The translations under genes were made by a program, and so were the position numbers. Under the pieces are notes generated by a model. It had not been told where the DNA came from and did no database searches. It saw only the letters and a list, made by a program, of their open reading frames with translations. From Fomitopsis serialis (lineage: Eukaryota; Basidiomycota; Agaricomycetes; Polyporales; Fomitopsidaceae), in assembly GCF_022376445.1 (NCBI RefSeq), contig NW_025955048.1, forward strand, positions 99,472-163,471: 64,000 bases of DNA, read 5' to 3'. Positions 10,400-21,221 of the stretch are shown piece by piece; the first letter of the stretch is position 1; every line of letters starts with the position of its first letter.

Positions 10400-11907
10400 A
10401 TGCCCGCGCTCGCGATCACAATCGACTACTTTGGCCTCAAGGCGGAATACATGAAGATCCACAGGGAACAAGCTGGCGACTTCCTCGAGACGATCCTTGC
10501 TGAGGATCTCACCACGCTTGACTTCTCGCCTCCGAGAGAGGTCTGGCTTGTCAACTGGGAACACGCTCGAGTGATGTGCTACTGGAAGTCGAAGGGTGAC
10601 GATGGGGTAGGTTCATTTGACCTTCTGCGCAATCGAGCAGATTGGCGACTGACATTATGAACCACTAGTTACGGGCCATCAAGCATCTACGGGCTAGGAC
10701 ACAAGCAGTGCGCAAGGATCCCGCACTCCTTCAAGCTCTGAACATGTGAGTACTTTTCGATCGTCATGGCAGAACGCGTAGGTCCCGATGAGCAGAGAAC
10801 TATGTTTCTGTTCCATTTTGGCTGTCCCATAGCACTAGTGGCTTTGAGGCTGACCATATTGTGTATGCCCTGTTGGATTTGGCTACGGCGTGAAGCTATG
10901 GATCTATTCTCGCGCATTTCTTACGCGTACTGCGTAAGAAGTCTCAAAATGAGGCGCCCTGTTCAACATCATACTCAACAATGCTTGCTACACAGCGCGC
11001 GACTTCAAGTGGTATTGCACGCAAGGTAAATCAGTCTACCCATCAGAATCCTGCCAGCAGTACTGACGTGCATCTGATGACTCAGCCTACCTGCGTCTCG
11101 TGTACCTCGGACTCCTGACGCCGATGCTACTGCCTCGAAGTCAGCTGGGCCTCTCGTCAGAGGACTGTCTACCGCCAATCCAGGACGTCCTACAGATGTG
11201 CAGGCCGCGCGCAACAAAGCCCTGGCTGACAAGACATCTACCCTCAATGTCCCTGCGCCTGGCACTGGCTCCCTGAATATGATGGCAGGAAGGCCCGTCA
11301 AAGTCGAAGTCGATGCTGCGACTGCCTTCCACGGCATCTCTGCGGAGCTCGGGCACACTGAGGCAGACTCTGTGGATGCCGGAAGTATCCGCCGTGCATT
11401 CCAACCCACCACGCAGTCGCCCGTGCCGGTCAAGACCGAGCAAATGGAGGAAGAGGTTGTATTGCAACAATTCACGGGGACTCTCGCTGGGTACAACAGC
11501 ACACAGCCGGAGCATGCCATTCACAAGGTCGAACCATCCCATCGCGGTGAATTGGAGGACACAGCGGAAGCGAACCTGCAACGGGAGATCAGGAAGTCCG
11601 AACTAGGCGAGCTGCAGCTCGTCAAAGATTGTACACGTACGTCATGAACATTCCTTGTTTTCCCCGAGTTGACAAAGGCTGCTCGAAGACTGGCTCCGTG
11701 GGATCAACGACACGCGTGACCGCTTGCGTTGCTTCAGGGAGGAGAATAGCCGTACGCCCCTCTCTTTCTGCTGCATTCGAAACGATAAACTGATATGATG
11801 CTGTCCAAGGCTTCCGCGCGATACATGCGAGCAATATTGCAGATGAAACGCGGATGCTGCATAGTATCCGCGCTGTTGAGCGGGATCTGGGTCTTTTGCG
11901 GCGGTAG
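10400..11907 (+). CDS. Clustered family member M5, complete, 6 exons
   Basis: Exons 10400-10606, 10669-10745, 10996-11025, 11086-11640, 11678-11751 and 11810-11907 give 346 residues in frame. Exon 1 (69 codons) has TIDYFGLKAEYM, the DFLETILAEDLTTLDF block and a closing VMCYW. Exon 2 is a basic helix. The micro-exon is 30 bases, not 24, but keeps its phase and pattern (IARLQVVLHA). The long exon contains GRPVKVEV, PVPVKTEQ and HKVEPS, three SUMO-consensus-like sites. The last two exons form a coiled coil (LLEDWLRGINDTRDRLRCF; SIRAVERDLGLLRR). One weak point: keeping frame at the fourth intron needs a GTCATG donor at 11641; the better-looking GTACGT at 11637 would shift the frame. Function unknown. 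Confidence 0.72.
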
Positions 11908-12312
11908 ACATCGCAGCCCAAATAGGAGAGGTTTCGGTGCTGTCGACATCGTATCTTCTTGTACCCTAGACTACGACGCCTCCGATCTTCAGATCTAAAT
12001 TGTTCATTGATCGCTCGGAACAACTCTGTGTGAGCGTATTGAATAATACATTCGTGGTTCACATTGCTATATTCGATGATACATAATGACTGATGCGACA
12101 CAAGGATTGTAGTGCAATATAGATGGTCTGTGAAAATAGTCTGTGAAGAGGTCGTGGAGCCGTCCAAGTTGAGGATGACAGTCGTAGTCGTGCCTGACTG
12201 CACTAACTTGAAGCCTGAGAGGCGGGTGCATCGTGTTCGCCGGCAGAAGCGGGTCCTTCGACCGAGCCATGAAGTTGCCGTGTTCGCAGATCTTCCAGAT
12301 ATCAGTGCAGGT
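11908..12312. other. Convergent intergenic region between M5 and M6
   Basis: About 400 AT-richer bases between two stop codons, expected to contain both 3' UTRs. No further exon seen. Confidence 0.4.
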
Positions 12313-13927
12313 TCAACAGCATCTCTGCATCGACGACCTACATCTACACTCCGCTGTTATACTGTCCAGCGATGTCTGGAGATGCCCAATCTTCTCGTTG
12401 CATGCTGATTTTCAGTGATCAGGATTGTTACGAAGCTTTCGGGCTAGGCAGACAGCTACATACCATCAAGATTCTCCGTCAAGCTCGTAATCTCCTGGTC
12501 ATGTACCTGGATGCATAGGTCTAGCCCTTAAAATTGACCATGTCAATCTCCGGACTCAGCTATGCCCTTGCACGGAGTGAATGCTCATGACTGCTCACCT
12601 CTGACCTTGCTCACAGTGCCCCTTTTCTCCGCCAGAAGCGCGATGATCTGTATGGAGTTGTCATTGACACGATTCACGAGGGCGGTGTTCAAGTCTTGCA
12701 AGCGTTGGTCGTCCGAGTCCTCGGCACTTCCTGTTGCGGTGTTGCTTGAAGGCAGAATCGCTGGCACGCCACTGACCAAGTCTTCGGAGTCAATGAGCAA
12801 AGGGGCAGATAGAGTGCTGAAGGCCAAAGCAGCGGAGACGTCAGACAGTTGAGATCCCATATACGAGACATCAGAGTCGTTGTCGGGAGCCTGAGGCGAG
12901 GCTGAAGCAGGAACAATGGCGTTGGCAGAATGAGATTTGGCAGATGGCAGGCCGCCGGCTGCCGTGGCTGAGCGATCCCCAGGCTGGCCAGTCGAAGACA
13001 TAGCATCATCAGTTGCGAGACCAAGGTGATTCAGATGCCTAGAAGCTACAGAGCGAGAGATAGAACCGCCCGAGGGAGGGTTGATGTTATCGCCCTCGTA
13101 GACAACAGAGAGGCTGCCTCCCGTGATCGATTCCGCGCGGCCAAGACTGCCAGACTGTAGAGATCGAGCTCGCCGATGGGATGAACCCGAAAAGAAGTCC
13201 TCGGACCTGACGGTGGTGTGGGTGATCGCAGTGACGGCGGATGCCCGTGAGACCCAGTTTTGCAGTTTCCCGTCGATGTAGCCGCTGACGCGACGTCGTT
13301 TCAGTTCGGCAGGTAGCGTATCAGCCGAGGTGGAAAGTGCCCTCTTGTGGGACGTAGGGAGTGCGTCCGCGGCGCCGGAGGAGTCATATTCAGTACGTGA
13401 GTTCGACGGCGAGATGAGCCATCTGTTACTGTGCGACGTAATGGCAAAGATGTCACTTGTATCCGAAGGTCAAAACATGAGCGGCTTACGGACTCAACAC
13501 CTTGATCTCCGCGCTGACAGAATAGTGACAATCTCCTGTCAGTCGACGCAGTATGACTTATTGATTTACGTACATCTGATGCTTCCGGTAAGAACCGAGT
13601 GTTATGATGTCCTGCACTTTCTTCCGTGCATTGGCGACCACATCCTCCTAAGCTAGGGATTAATGGGCGTAGTGACATGGATGAGGGACTCACCCCTAGT
13701 TGCAAATCCCAGCAGCACAACACCGCCCCGCTCTGCCAACTTTGGAGGATCGTGTACGAGGGTGCCGGAATACCCAGCTGTTTGAAGTCTTGATACATAA
13801 AGTGGGAGTAGTATGCGCAAGTTTCCTCCTTGTTCTTTATAAACGAATTCATCTTGTGTCCGCCTTGAGTAGTATCGTAATAGACCGTGGCTGCGAACGG
13901 TAAGAATGATCTCGAGCGAGCAGACAT
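12313..13927 (-). CDS. Clustered family member M6, complete, 6 exons, long disordered region
   Basis: Exons (minus) 13927-13694, 13647-13574, 13513-13490, 13428-12599, 12520-12464 and 12404-12313 join exactly in frame to 436 residues. Exon 1 (78 codons) carries TVYYDTTQGGHKM, the FMYQDFKQLGIPAPS block and WQSGAVLCCW. Exon 2 is helical. The 24-base micro-exon reads IAEIKVLSP. The 830-base exon encodes a Ser/Thr/Ala-rich disordered region with a KRRRV basic cluster (residues 154-158) and ends with a helix (RLQDLNTALVNRVNDN). Two small exons continue the coiled coil (VHDQEITSLTENLD; KIGHLQTSLDSITAE). Start: ATG at 13927; an upstream in-frame extension has no ATG. This is the cleanest example of the family gene structure in the window. 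Function unknown; nuclear location inferred. Confidence 0.8.
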
Positions 13928-15602
13928 TCCTATCCAAAGCCACGTTGGAATCACAGATAGGGATTACTTCGAGAATAAGGTAAGCGGAGAAATCACGACA
14001 GGCTGCACCGGTGCAGCTGGAGTAGAAGTTCGGGTAGAAACTAGGAGGAGAGGGTAGGAGGAGAGAAGTTGAACCACGGCAGCAGCGTTACGATGGCGTC
14101 ACGCGGAAATTGATGTGTCCGTGACCAACCGTAACCTCCTCCTCAGTTGCCCGCCCAACTGAGGACTCAGAGTCGGCTCGATATCGCTTGCAGAAATATG
14201 AAAAAAGAGGGTTACTCCGTCTGCGAAGCACCGAGGCTGCATACAAAGCTAGCGTGAAATGCAGTTGCCGAGCAAACCGTTAATAGTATGGGCAACCGCG
14301 TACATCCCAGAGAGCCTTCAGCGCTCGAGTAGTACAAAGCAAATATGGAACTTGGTCCACTCTTTGCCAGCGAGGTGCGAATCTATGCTTTGTATGAGCC
14401 AGTGAGCCGCAGTGAGCAAGTCATCTCAAGCTCAGCTCAAGACCTAGCCTGAGTTTAGTTTTGGCATCACGAGGTGAGGGGGAGCAGGCAATGTGTCGTG
14501 TAGTATATGACGGTACCATCATCGTGATTCGTTATGATGCCCAACTTCAAGTGTCAAAAACGAATCGCGTCACCGTATACCGTGGAATCCGGTGCTTGCC
14601 TGCGCCCTCCGAACCCGCGGTGTTGAGAAGGCGCAATCAAACCCGGGCCAGGTGCCGGGACTGGATACTCGTAAAGATCAAACACATTTGCACGAGATCT
14701 ACCTCCGTAGTCTTTGACAGTGGAAACCACGCGCGATGTTGCATTTCGTGGGGCCAAGGGTAGATCACGTGGCATCAACTCTACGCACATCGGACACATC
14801 GCGAGGCGCGTGTAGCAACGACGAACATGGCAAGTACTGCTGTAGGGATGAGGAGGTGAAGGGGTGAATTGATGGCCATGGACAGGGCAATATACTGCTT
14901 AACTTGCCTGATCGTATGTAATCTTTATGAGCAGCGTGCCAGCGTCTACACGCACCGTAAGATTCGACTCCGATTTGATTGCGTCCGAGTATGTTCGTAA
15001 AGAAGTCGCCAACAACTGGTGCATCGGGGTTCACGTGCCTACGCGGTCTCTTTGCCGGGCCCTTGTTATCGCATTAATCGGTCTCAGCGTAAAGCCGGCG
15101 CGGAATATGCAGTCGGCGAGTCAACATAGAATATTGTGTCATACAGCATTGTCACGTACATCTCGACAATGAACGCCCACCGAGTGGTAGATTGTCAACA
15201 AAGTATCCACAAATCTCACTTCGCTCTTTCAAAGGTCAGTCCGATGTCTGTGTATGCTGCGTAATAACAGCGAGCCGCAGCCATGAACTTCGCTGCCAAT
15301 ATGGTTCTCAAACTGACCTAGTCATAAAAAACGCACCGGATCATCGAACACCGCAGGATCCGCTGCTTGTCTGCGCCCTCCAAACTCGCAGAAGGCGCGA
15401 CCAAGCCCGAGCTGGGTTTCGCGACGAGATTATCACGGTGATCAAAACACTGTGCACGAGATCTACACCCGCAGGGCCCTCAACGTCCTCAGGCCTCAAG
15501 GACCTCAACGGCGGACAACGCACGCGACTTCAAGTTTGCATTTCGCGTGGCTAGAGAGAAATCACGTGCTGTGAGCTCTTGACACGTACAGCAAGGTACA
15601 GC
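13928..15602. other. Spacer upstream of M6 with duplicated segments
   Basis: No supported gene. It includes two tandem copies (about 14555-15090 and 15325-15850) that start with the dispersed repeat and continue through a shared TTGCGTCCGAGTATGT..CGTNNAGAAGTCGCCAACAA block. The first copy is broken by stops. Confidence 0.5.
14555..15090 (+). repeat. Tandem duplication copy 1, beginning with dispersed repeat copy 4
   Basis: Homologous to 15325-15850. Landmarks in order: GTGCTTGCCTGCGCCCTCC, GAAGGCGCAATCAAACCC, AGATCTACC, ATCACGTGGC, GCAAGTACTGCTG, GCGTCCGAGTATGT and GAAGTCGCCAACAA. Confidence 0.6.
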
Positions 15603-15850
15603 ATGTCGGTCGCGGTGTACGAGTATATGACGACGCTGGTGCCCATATGGTACTGCTGTACGCAGTGCGCGGACGATGTGAAGGCGAAGGATGTGGATTG
15701 GGCATTCTGTTATCCCGGTCAGCGTCTCTGTACTGATTGCATGATGCACCAAATTGCGTCCGAGTATGTCCGTGCAGAAGTCGCCAACAAGTCGCTCCGC
15801 GTCGTTTCTGCAGTCCTATGTACACGGTCCCTTTCCCGCGATTGGAATAA
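15325..15850 (+). repeat. Tandem duplication copy 2, beginning with dispersed repeat copy 5
   Basis: Second copy, about 770 bases downstream. It keeps an open frame over its 3' half (see the small ORF at 15603), whereas copy 1 does not. Confidence 0.6.
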
Positions 15851-16019
15851 GCAACAGCACAATTCGCAACAGAAGCCTTCATCAAGCTCATTCATGCAGC
15901 TAGTTGTCCTTGGTCTTCGGCGAGCCAATCATTTGAGTTCGTCAGTGCGTTGGCCCGGGGACAGGACCATGACTCACAGGAAATGTTTTCCGTCGGAAGG
16001 CGAGCAATGGTGTGAATAA
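15603..16019 (+). CDS. Small Cys-rich ORF with two cysteine knuckles, unknown
   Basis: Single open frame of 138 residues from ATG 15603. The N-terminal half has paired cysteines (WYCCTQC and RLCTDC, about 25 residues apart) like a small zinc-binding ribbon, followed by a helix (ASEYVRAEVANK). The C-terminal third is low-complexity and could be read-through past an unrecognised splice site. The same block occurs in decayed form 770 bases upstream. I do not recognise the family. It may be the surviving part of the sequence from which the dispersed repeat derives. Confidence 0.35.
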   Translation: MSVAVYEYMTTLVPIWYCCTQCADDVKAKDVDWAFCYPGQRLCTDCMMHQIASEYVRAEVANKSLRVVSAVLCTRSLSRDWNKQQHNSQQKPSSSSFMQLVVLGLRRANHLSSSVRWPGDRTMTHRKCFPSEGEQWCE

Positions 16020-17623
16020 ATGCGTAAACTGGTCTTGTACACTGCAAGAAATGTGGCAGGCAGCTGAAGCGCGAAGCTATCGCGTTGAAGAGTCGACCAC
16101 AAGTGACAAGTCAACCAGCAAGAGGAGACTGAGGAGGGCGACGGGAAACACGACTGTCACGTAGTAACTTATCATAACGTCGCCGGTCGACCGTCAAACC
16201 TTTCCGTAACGCTTGGCGCTGGACGCCCAGGCCCCACAACGCGAATGCGCAGCGGGTGACATCTGCGACTAGCCAATGCGATGGTTTACTTCAACGAATG
16301 TGATCTGGCATGCTTTCACCATGACCTTGGTTGCGGCCATGGAACAGACTAAAGTGTTCCATGACAGCAATCAAGTTTGAGTCAGGTTGCGGGGTATGTT
16401 GCCACACTTTTCGTACCGTCGTACTAAAAGTTTCACTAGTAAAAGTCACAAATCGATCGAGAGCGACTTTTTCCTCACGAAGCCATACATGCATGCCTCA
16501 GTCTCAATTACGACAGTTTGACAGTACTAGATTCCGCCGATGTTGGTAACGGGTCTCCGAGTCACGCTGGAGTTCACCACTCGCCAGGCGGTCCGTAGTG
16601 CTGGATAGCCAATGAAGTCTATCCTCATGGGTACACCTACCGGCCGTACATAGACATTTGGCATGGATTTCATGCTGATTGTAACACGGCCGAGCTGTCG
16701 AGTCTCAATTCGAACCTTCACTGTCCATGTCAGCATCATGGTGTCAGCGGGAGCGCGTTACACTGTGTCACATCATTATCTGTGACATAACGTGGTTGGA
16801 CGCGCCGAGCACGCGCCGGCGTCGTTCACGCGTGAATTCGCAAGTTCAATGCGTGTCCTCCTCTTCCTCTTCGTCGATATCATTGCATGCGCAAGGTTTG
16901 CATAGCTCGCCGTCTTCTTTCCTGCGCTCATCCGTCACTTCCCGGGCCTAAGATGCTGAATGATTGCGCCAGCCGTCGTAGACTCAGAGTCCCTACCTTC
17001 GCCGCTTGGTCGTAGCGCAAAGCCCCGCACCCGTTGCCCATGATCAAGAGACTCGAGGAGACTTGGCTGGACAGGGAATACAGGGAGTCTTCTTGACATT
17101 GGCCATCCGGTGCCATGGAGCACCTCAAGGTGAGTTGAGGTTCAGACAACTAGCTAAGCTGTTTGTATCAACGTAGGCCGGGTGGGGGTAGTTGCGCTCC
17201 GCGTTCTCGAACAACCAGTTCTGCCTCGAACATATTCTCGCTTCTCCCCATGTCAGAAGCATATGCGTGCTCACTGTTCTGTAAACGGTTAAGAATGCTA
17301 CTATGTGATCCATCGCATTGAAGTGCAACGGGGCGTGCGTAGTGACCGCGAACGCTCCAGACCTTTATCCTTGCCGACCACATATAGCTTGCATTTCGAT
17401 CGCTATTAAGGTATGCAATCACTATGCCTGTGACCCCAGTCTTCCGCCTTTTCTGACCTTGTTTCTGCGGCTGACTGTCGTGCGTTGAAGCGAGGCTCGG
17501 CTCGTGCATGGCGGCTGACCGGTCCACTTTGAAAGGTATGTACATCATCGACCCGTCGTGCCTGTTCTCTCGCTCCTTCTTCCATTCAGCTTTCACGTAG
17601 CTTCTGTTTTGCTTTCCCCTGCT
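16020..17623. other. Interval without a supported gene
   Basis: Short ORFs only. A minus-strand stretch near 17440-17510 has a basic QKRRK cluster but could not be joined to other exons. The last bases before 17624 are pyrimidine-rich, consistent with a leader for the next gene. Confidence 0.4.
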
Positions 17624-19405
17624 ATGACTTCGCCCTCACGGATACCTGCGCCTCGCCGCAGTACAGGAGGGCCTCAGCTCTCGCCTGCACACTGCTCCGC
17701 TCCTCCGAGTACACCAAACAAGGAACAATACGCCGCACAAGAAGACCCTTCGCGAAGGATATTTACTGAGGCCGTCAACGGCTGTGTCAGCCCCTTGAAG
17801 CTCCCCTCCACAGCTATCAGCTTCCCCTACAAGACCAAGAAGGACACTGCCTTGCCCGCTGGGGTCCCACAACGACCTCCATTCGCTCCAAGAGTCGCTT
17901 CCGAACCTGACACTGAAAACCAACCGACTCATGACCCTGCCCTCACGCACGCTCGCCGGCAGTCGATCCCCAAGTCTCCCAGGAAGGTCTTCCATTTCTC
18001 CACGCATCGCCAAGCTCCGCAGACAGACTCGTCGCCTACCGAGCCAGCACCGCTCGTATCGCTCGTCCCTTCCGTCCACCTCAACGACGCACCCTCTGCC
18101 GTGTCAACAGGGCCAGCCAGCTGCGTCCGTAACTCCGCGTCAGTCTGCATCCCTTCTCCGGGGTTAACGGGCCCGTGCCTCCTCGCACCTACGCCATCGT
18201 TCGTCGCTGTCCACGCTGGCGACGGGGCGGTTACTCTCCTCGGCGGTGCGAATCCGGACCTGCATACTGCGAAGGAGAGGAAGGGAAGAAAGGGGTGGCT
18301 GAGAGCTGCGGCGCATTCGAGCGCGGCGCCGGCAAAGGAATCACTGATGCTCGCGACGCCGTCGTTCGTCGCGCTTGGGAACTCAAGCTCGATGGCTAGC
18401 TTCGCGTCCAAGTATTCGATCTGGCATGGTCGTCGTGGTCGGGACGCGAGGAAGGCAGGCACGAGCAAGGGTGGCGAATCTGGTGTGGCTGCTAGGGTCC
18501 TGTCGAGTTCTCGGGAGGCGGCTGTGATCGATGATCCTAGACTTGAAACTCATGAAGGAGATGTCTTCAACCCCGTCATCAAGGTCGTCCCTCAAGAGCC
18601 AGAGGAAGAGGATTGCGTCGTCGGGTTGCCGAAGGATATGCTTGATACTCTCAAAGAACTGGAAGCGGTCGCCGAAGTGATCAAGGATCTTCCTGTGCCA
18701 GCCTCGCCGCAACGCCCTGTTCCCGCGTCATCGATCGAGATGCAGCCTTTGCAGGACACCGGGAAATCCGACACGGTCCAGGACATCGCGGTGCCGATTG
18801 CCAGCCCCCATAGCGAACAACCGGATCCTCAAGCGAGTGACGATGCCGCCAAAAAATTGCAGTTGATGTCCAAGGCAACTCCTGCTGCATCACCGACGAA
18901 GCTGCCGCGCGTCGCCCGCATGCCTCTGGGACGCGCCGTCTCTTCACCCCTCACTCCGGCGAGGTCTCAAATCCCAGCTGCTCCTCGAAGGGCCTTCAGC
19001 GATCCAAGCTGCACCCCGAAGACATTGGCGGCTTCTCGTCTACCGTCTGCCAGTGCTACTCCTACCACGCCCAAGACCTCTACGAGACCGACCATGAGGA
19101 CTCCTGGCGTTTCTGGAACCAGGTCTATTGCCGCTGTTAAGCCGAACGTCCCGAACGCGTCTATTGAGAAGTCCCCTGCTCGCGCCGCTCCGAAGGCTCT
19201 AGCTCTTCCTACACCGGTACAGACGCCTAGGACATCCGGCGTCGCACATGGGCCTTCGAAGCTGAGAACTGTCTTCAAGCCACGCGTCTCCGAGCCTGTT
19301 CGGCCTGTCACGTCTTCTCTCAGGAAGGTATCCCCCGCGATCCCTGTCTCGAGGATTGCACGGAAGGCGCGGCACTCTGAGGTGGCTCCTCGTACTACCA
19401 GCTGA
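17624..19405 (+). CDS. Ser/Pro/Thr-rich low-complexity protein, 593 aa, unknown
   Basis: One uninterrupted ORF from ATG 17624 to TGA 19403-19405. Upstream codons are open, but the preceding bases are CT-rich like a leader. The protein is largely disordered and basic, full of Ser-Pro and Thr-Pro pairs (PSRIPAPRRS; PLTPARSQIP; TPTTPKTSTRPTMRTPG). It has a repeated ATPSFVA motif (TPSFVAVHAGDG and TPSFVALGNSSS), a short aromatic/basic patch (KYSIWHGRRGRDARK), and one acidic predicted helix (DMLDTLKELEAVAEVIKDL). Many minimal proline-directed kinase sites make a phosphorylated cytoskeletal or cell-cycle role possible, but that is inference. No catalytic domain or membrane segment seen. It is the longest intronless gene in the window and is unrelated to the clustered family. 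Confidence 0.7.
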   Translation: MTSPSRIPAPRRSTGGPQLSPAHCSAPPSTPNKEQYAAQEDPSRRIFTEAVNGCVSPLKLPSTAISFPYKTKKDTALPAGVPQRPPFAPRVASEPDTENQPTHDPALTHARRQSIPKSPRKVFHFSTHRQAPQTDSSPTEPAPLVSLVPSVHLNDAPSAVSTGPASCVRNSASVCIPSPGLTGPCLLAPTPSFVAVHAGDGAVTLLGGANPDLHTAKERKGRKGWLRAAAHSSAAPAKESLMLATPSFVALGNSSSMASFASKYSIWHGRRGRDARKAGTSKGGESGVAARVLSSSREAAVIDDPRLETHEGDVFNPVIKVVPQEPEEEDCVVGLPKDMLDTLKELEAVAEVIKDLPVPASPQRPVPASSIEMQPLQDTGKSDTVQDIAVPIASPHSEQPDPQASDDAAKKLQLMSKATPAASPTKLPRVARMPLGRAVSSPLTPARSQIPAAPRRAFSDPSCTPKTLAASRLPSASATPTTPKTSTRPTMRTPGVSGTRSIAAVKPNVPNASIEKSPARAAPKALALPTPVQTPRTSGVAHGPSKLRTVFKPRVSEPVRPVTSSLRKVSPAIPVSRIARKARHSEVAPRTTS

Positions 19406-19800
19406 TGTGTTGCTCCGGCGGTCTGTCCAATTCGCTTGTTCTGTGTAGACTCCATTGCGATGCGCCTTTTGATCTGTTTTCCTGCTGTATATAGGTCTCT
19501 AGGCAAATTTATGCGTGATTCCGCACTCATATTATGTTCAACGTTCTGAACCCCCGTCGCGGTTAGTGACGCATCTCACGTGACCGCGTCGCGGAAAGGA
19601 GCGGCGCGCCGCAGCGCGGCATCATCATGGCGATAAGTTGACCAGCTTGAGCTCATCTTGCAAATTCGCGCCGGTCCGAGTTATATTTGAGCGCAGGAAC
19701 GTTCCCATGCACCACCCTCGGTGCGACGTCGTCCCTTGTCGGCGCACTCACTCCGTGCCTCCTCCCTCCACCCGCAGTTCTCCTTGCAACGACCTACAAA
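19406..19800 (+). promoter_or_regulatory. Promoter interval of the aldo-keto reductase gene
   Basis: Intergenic, with a TATA-like GAGTTATATTTGAG near 19677 (about 120 bases before the ATG) and a CT-rich leader just before it. No other feature seen. Confidence 0.35.
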
Positions 19801-21221
19801 ATGCCTTGGGACCTTATCAAGCTCAACAACGGTAAGCATGCATCACGTATGTGTAAGGCGTCGAGCTGATTATGAATGCACGAAACCTCGTCTTGGATTC
19901 GAACACTGCGTGCTCTGTGCGATGGTCGCACGGACAGGGACGAGCATCCCTGGCGTCGCATTTGGGACCTGGACGTTGGGCGGCGGACAGCAGTCGACCG
20001 ATAAGGTCGACCAGGCCATCTCGGTTGGGTTCAGCCACATCGGTGTGTTCTTGTCGTCCTCGGGTCTCGGTCGCCACTTAACGTCGCACGATAGACACGG
20101 CACAGTCGTACAGGAATGAGTACGAGGCCGGCATCGCCATCCACGAGAGCGGGCTTGCGCGCGAGGACCTCTATATCACGACGAAATACTCAGGACTGAA
20201 CGGGCTGGACATCGAGACCTCCATTCACAACAGCCTGAACAACGTGAGTCATGCGTGAACGTTGTTGCATGGGCGTCTCACGAACGAAGGGAGTTAGCTG
20301 GGCGTCGACTACGTGAATCTCTACCTGATCCACCACCCGCGCCTGGCCGTGCCGGACATCCCCACTGCGTGGTCCAAGATGGAGAAATTGCAGACTGACG
20401 GACTGGTGAAGTGAGCCCGTTCCATAGGCCGTGCGGGTTGTGTTCATGCTCACTGGCCATCCAGGAGCATCGGCGTTAGCAACTTCAACGTTCTGCAGCT
20501 ACAGACGCTCCTCGACTCTGCCAAAATCAAGCCTGTCGCTAACCAGGTCAGTTATCTCATTCGCCGGACGCGTTTCTTCGGATTTCTGACTGCAACTCCA
20601 TTGATCCAGATACTGTTCCATCCCTATGTCCTTGCGTCGCAGGCGCCCATTGTCGAGTTCGGGAAACTCAATGGCATAGTGAGCGAGGCGTACAGCGTGC
20701 TGACGTGCGTTCAGCACTGCGAGTGCGATCAACTCCTTCGCTGACTCCATTGCCTTGTGCAGCCCGCTCACTCACCATACTGGCGGCCCGGTAGACAAGC
20801 CGCTGAAGGAAATCGCTTCTCGACTCAACGCGGAGCCTGAGCAGGTCCTCCTCGCATGGGCCAAGGCGAAGGGTGTCGTCGTCGTCACGTACGTTCTGTT
20901 GTCGCCACACCGTTCCGATCATCCACTGACATTCTCGTCCCTCCGTCAGTGCTAGCACGAGGAAGGAGCGCCTCGACGGCTACTTGGCGGCGGGCGACCT
21001 CGGTTAGTAATATTGGCCCTCTGTGTTCCATGGAAAGCGTGCTCAGAGAATCCTTATTCGCAGAGCTGACGAACGAGGACATCGCGGCTATCGATGCAGC
21101 GGGTATCGTCGGTGCGCGCCGTATCACTGCACGCACGTACCTCCGGCGCGCAGCTCTCGCGGCTCTGATCGGAGCTGCTGTTCTTGGGGTGTGCAGCTAC
21201 TCTGGCATAAACGTATTGTGA
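19801..21221 (+). CDS. Aldo-keto reductase (NADPH-dependent, GCY1 / polyketone-reductase-like) with hydrophobic C-terminal tail
   Basis: Nine exons: 19801-19831, 19938-20042, 20095-20243, 20298-20410, 20465-20546, 20610-20704, 20763-20888, 20950-21002 and 21064-21221. They join in frame to 303 residues. The fold-defining order of the AKR family is complete: LNNGTSIPGVAFGTW, the HIDTAQSY block, LYITTKY, LYLIHHP, SIGVSNF, and the cofactor-binding TASTRKERL. The catalytic tetrad is present as Asp46, Tyr51, Lys76 and His107. Such enzymes reduce aldehydes and ketones with NADPH in the cytosol. Odd feature: after the usual end (about residue 275) there is a basic patch and a hydrophobic stretch (about 281-295, LAALIGAAVLGVC) that could act as a tail anchor; most family members are soluble. 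All introns are 50-106 bases. Not linked functionally to its neighbours. Confidence 0.92.

Noticed and set aside
10400..13927. Mating-type homeodomain genes (divergent or convergent pairs with NLS and coiled coil)
   Set aside because: No homeodomain W-F-x-N-x-R motif in any member; the N-terminal domain is different.
17168..17596. 142-codon minus-strand ORF with QKRRK basic cluster
   Set aside because: It overlaps the leader region of the 17624 gene, and I could not find linked exons, a clear start or family motifs.
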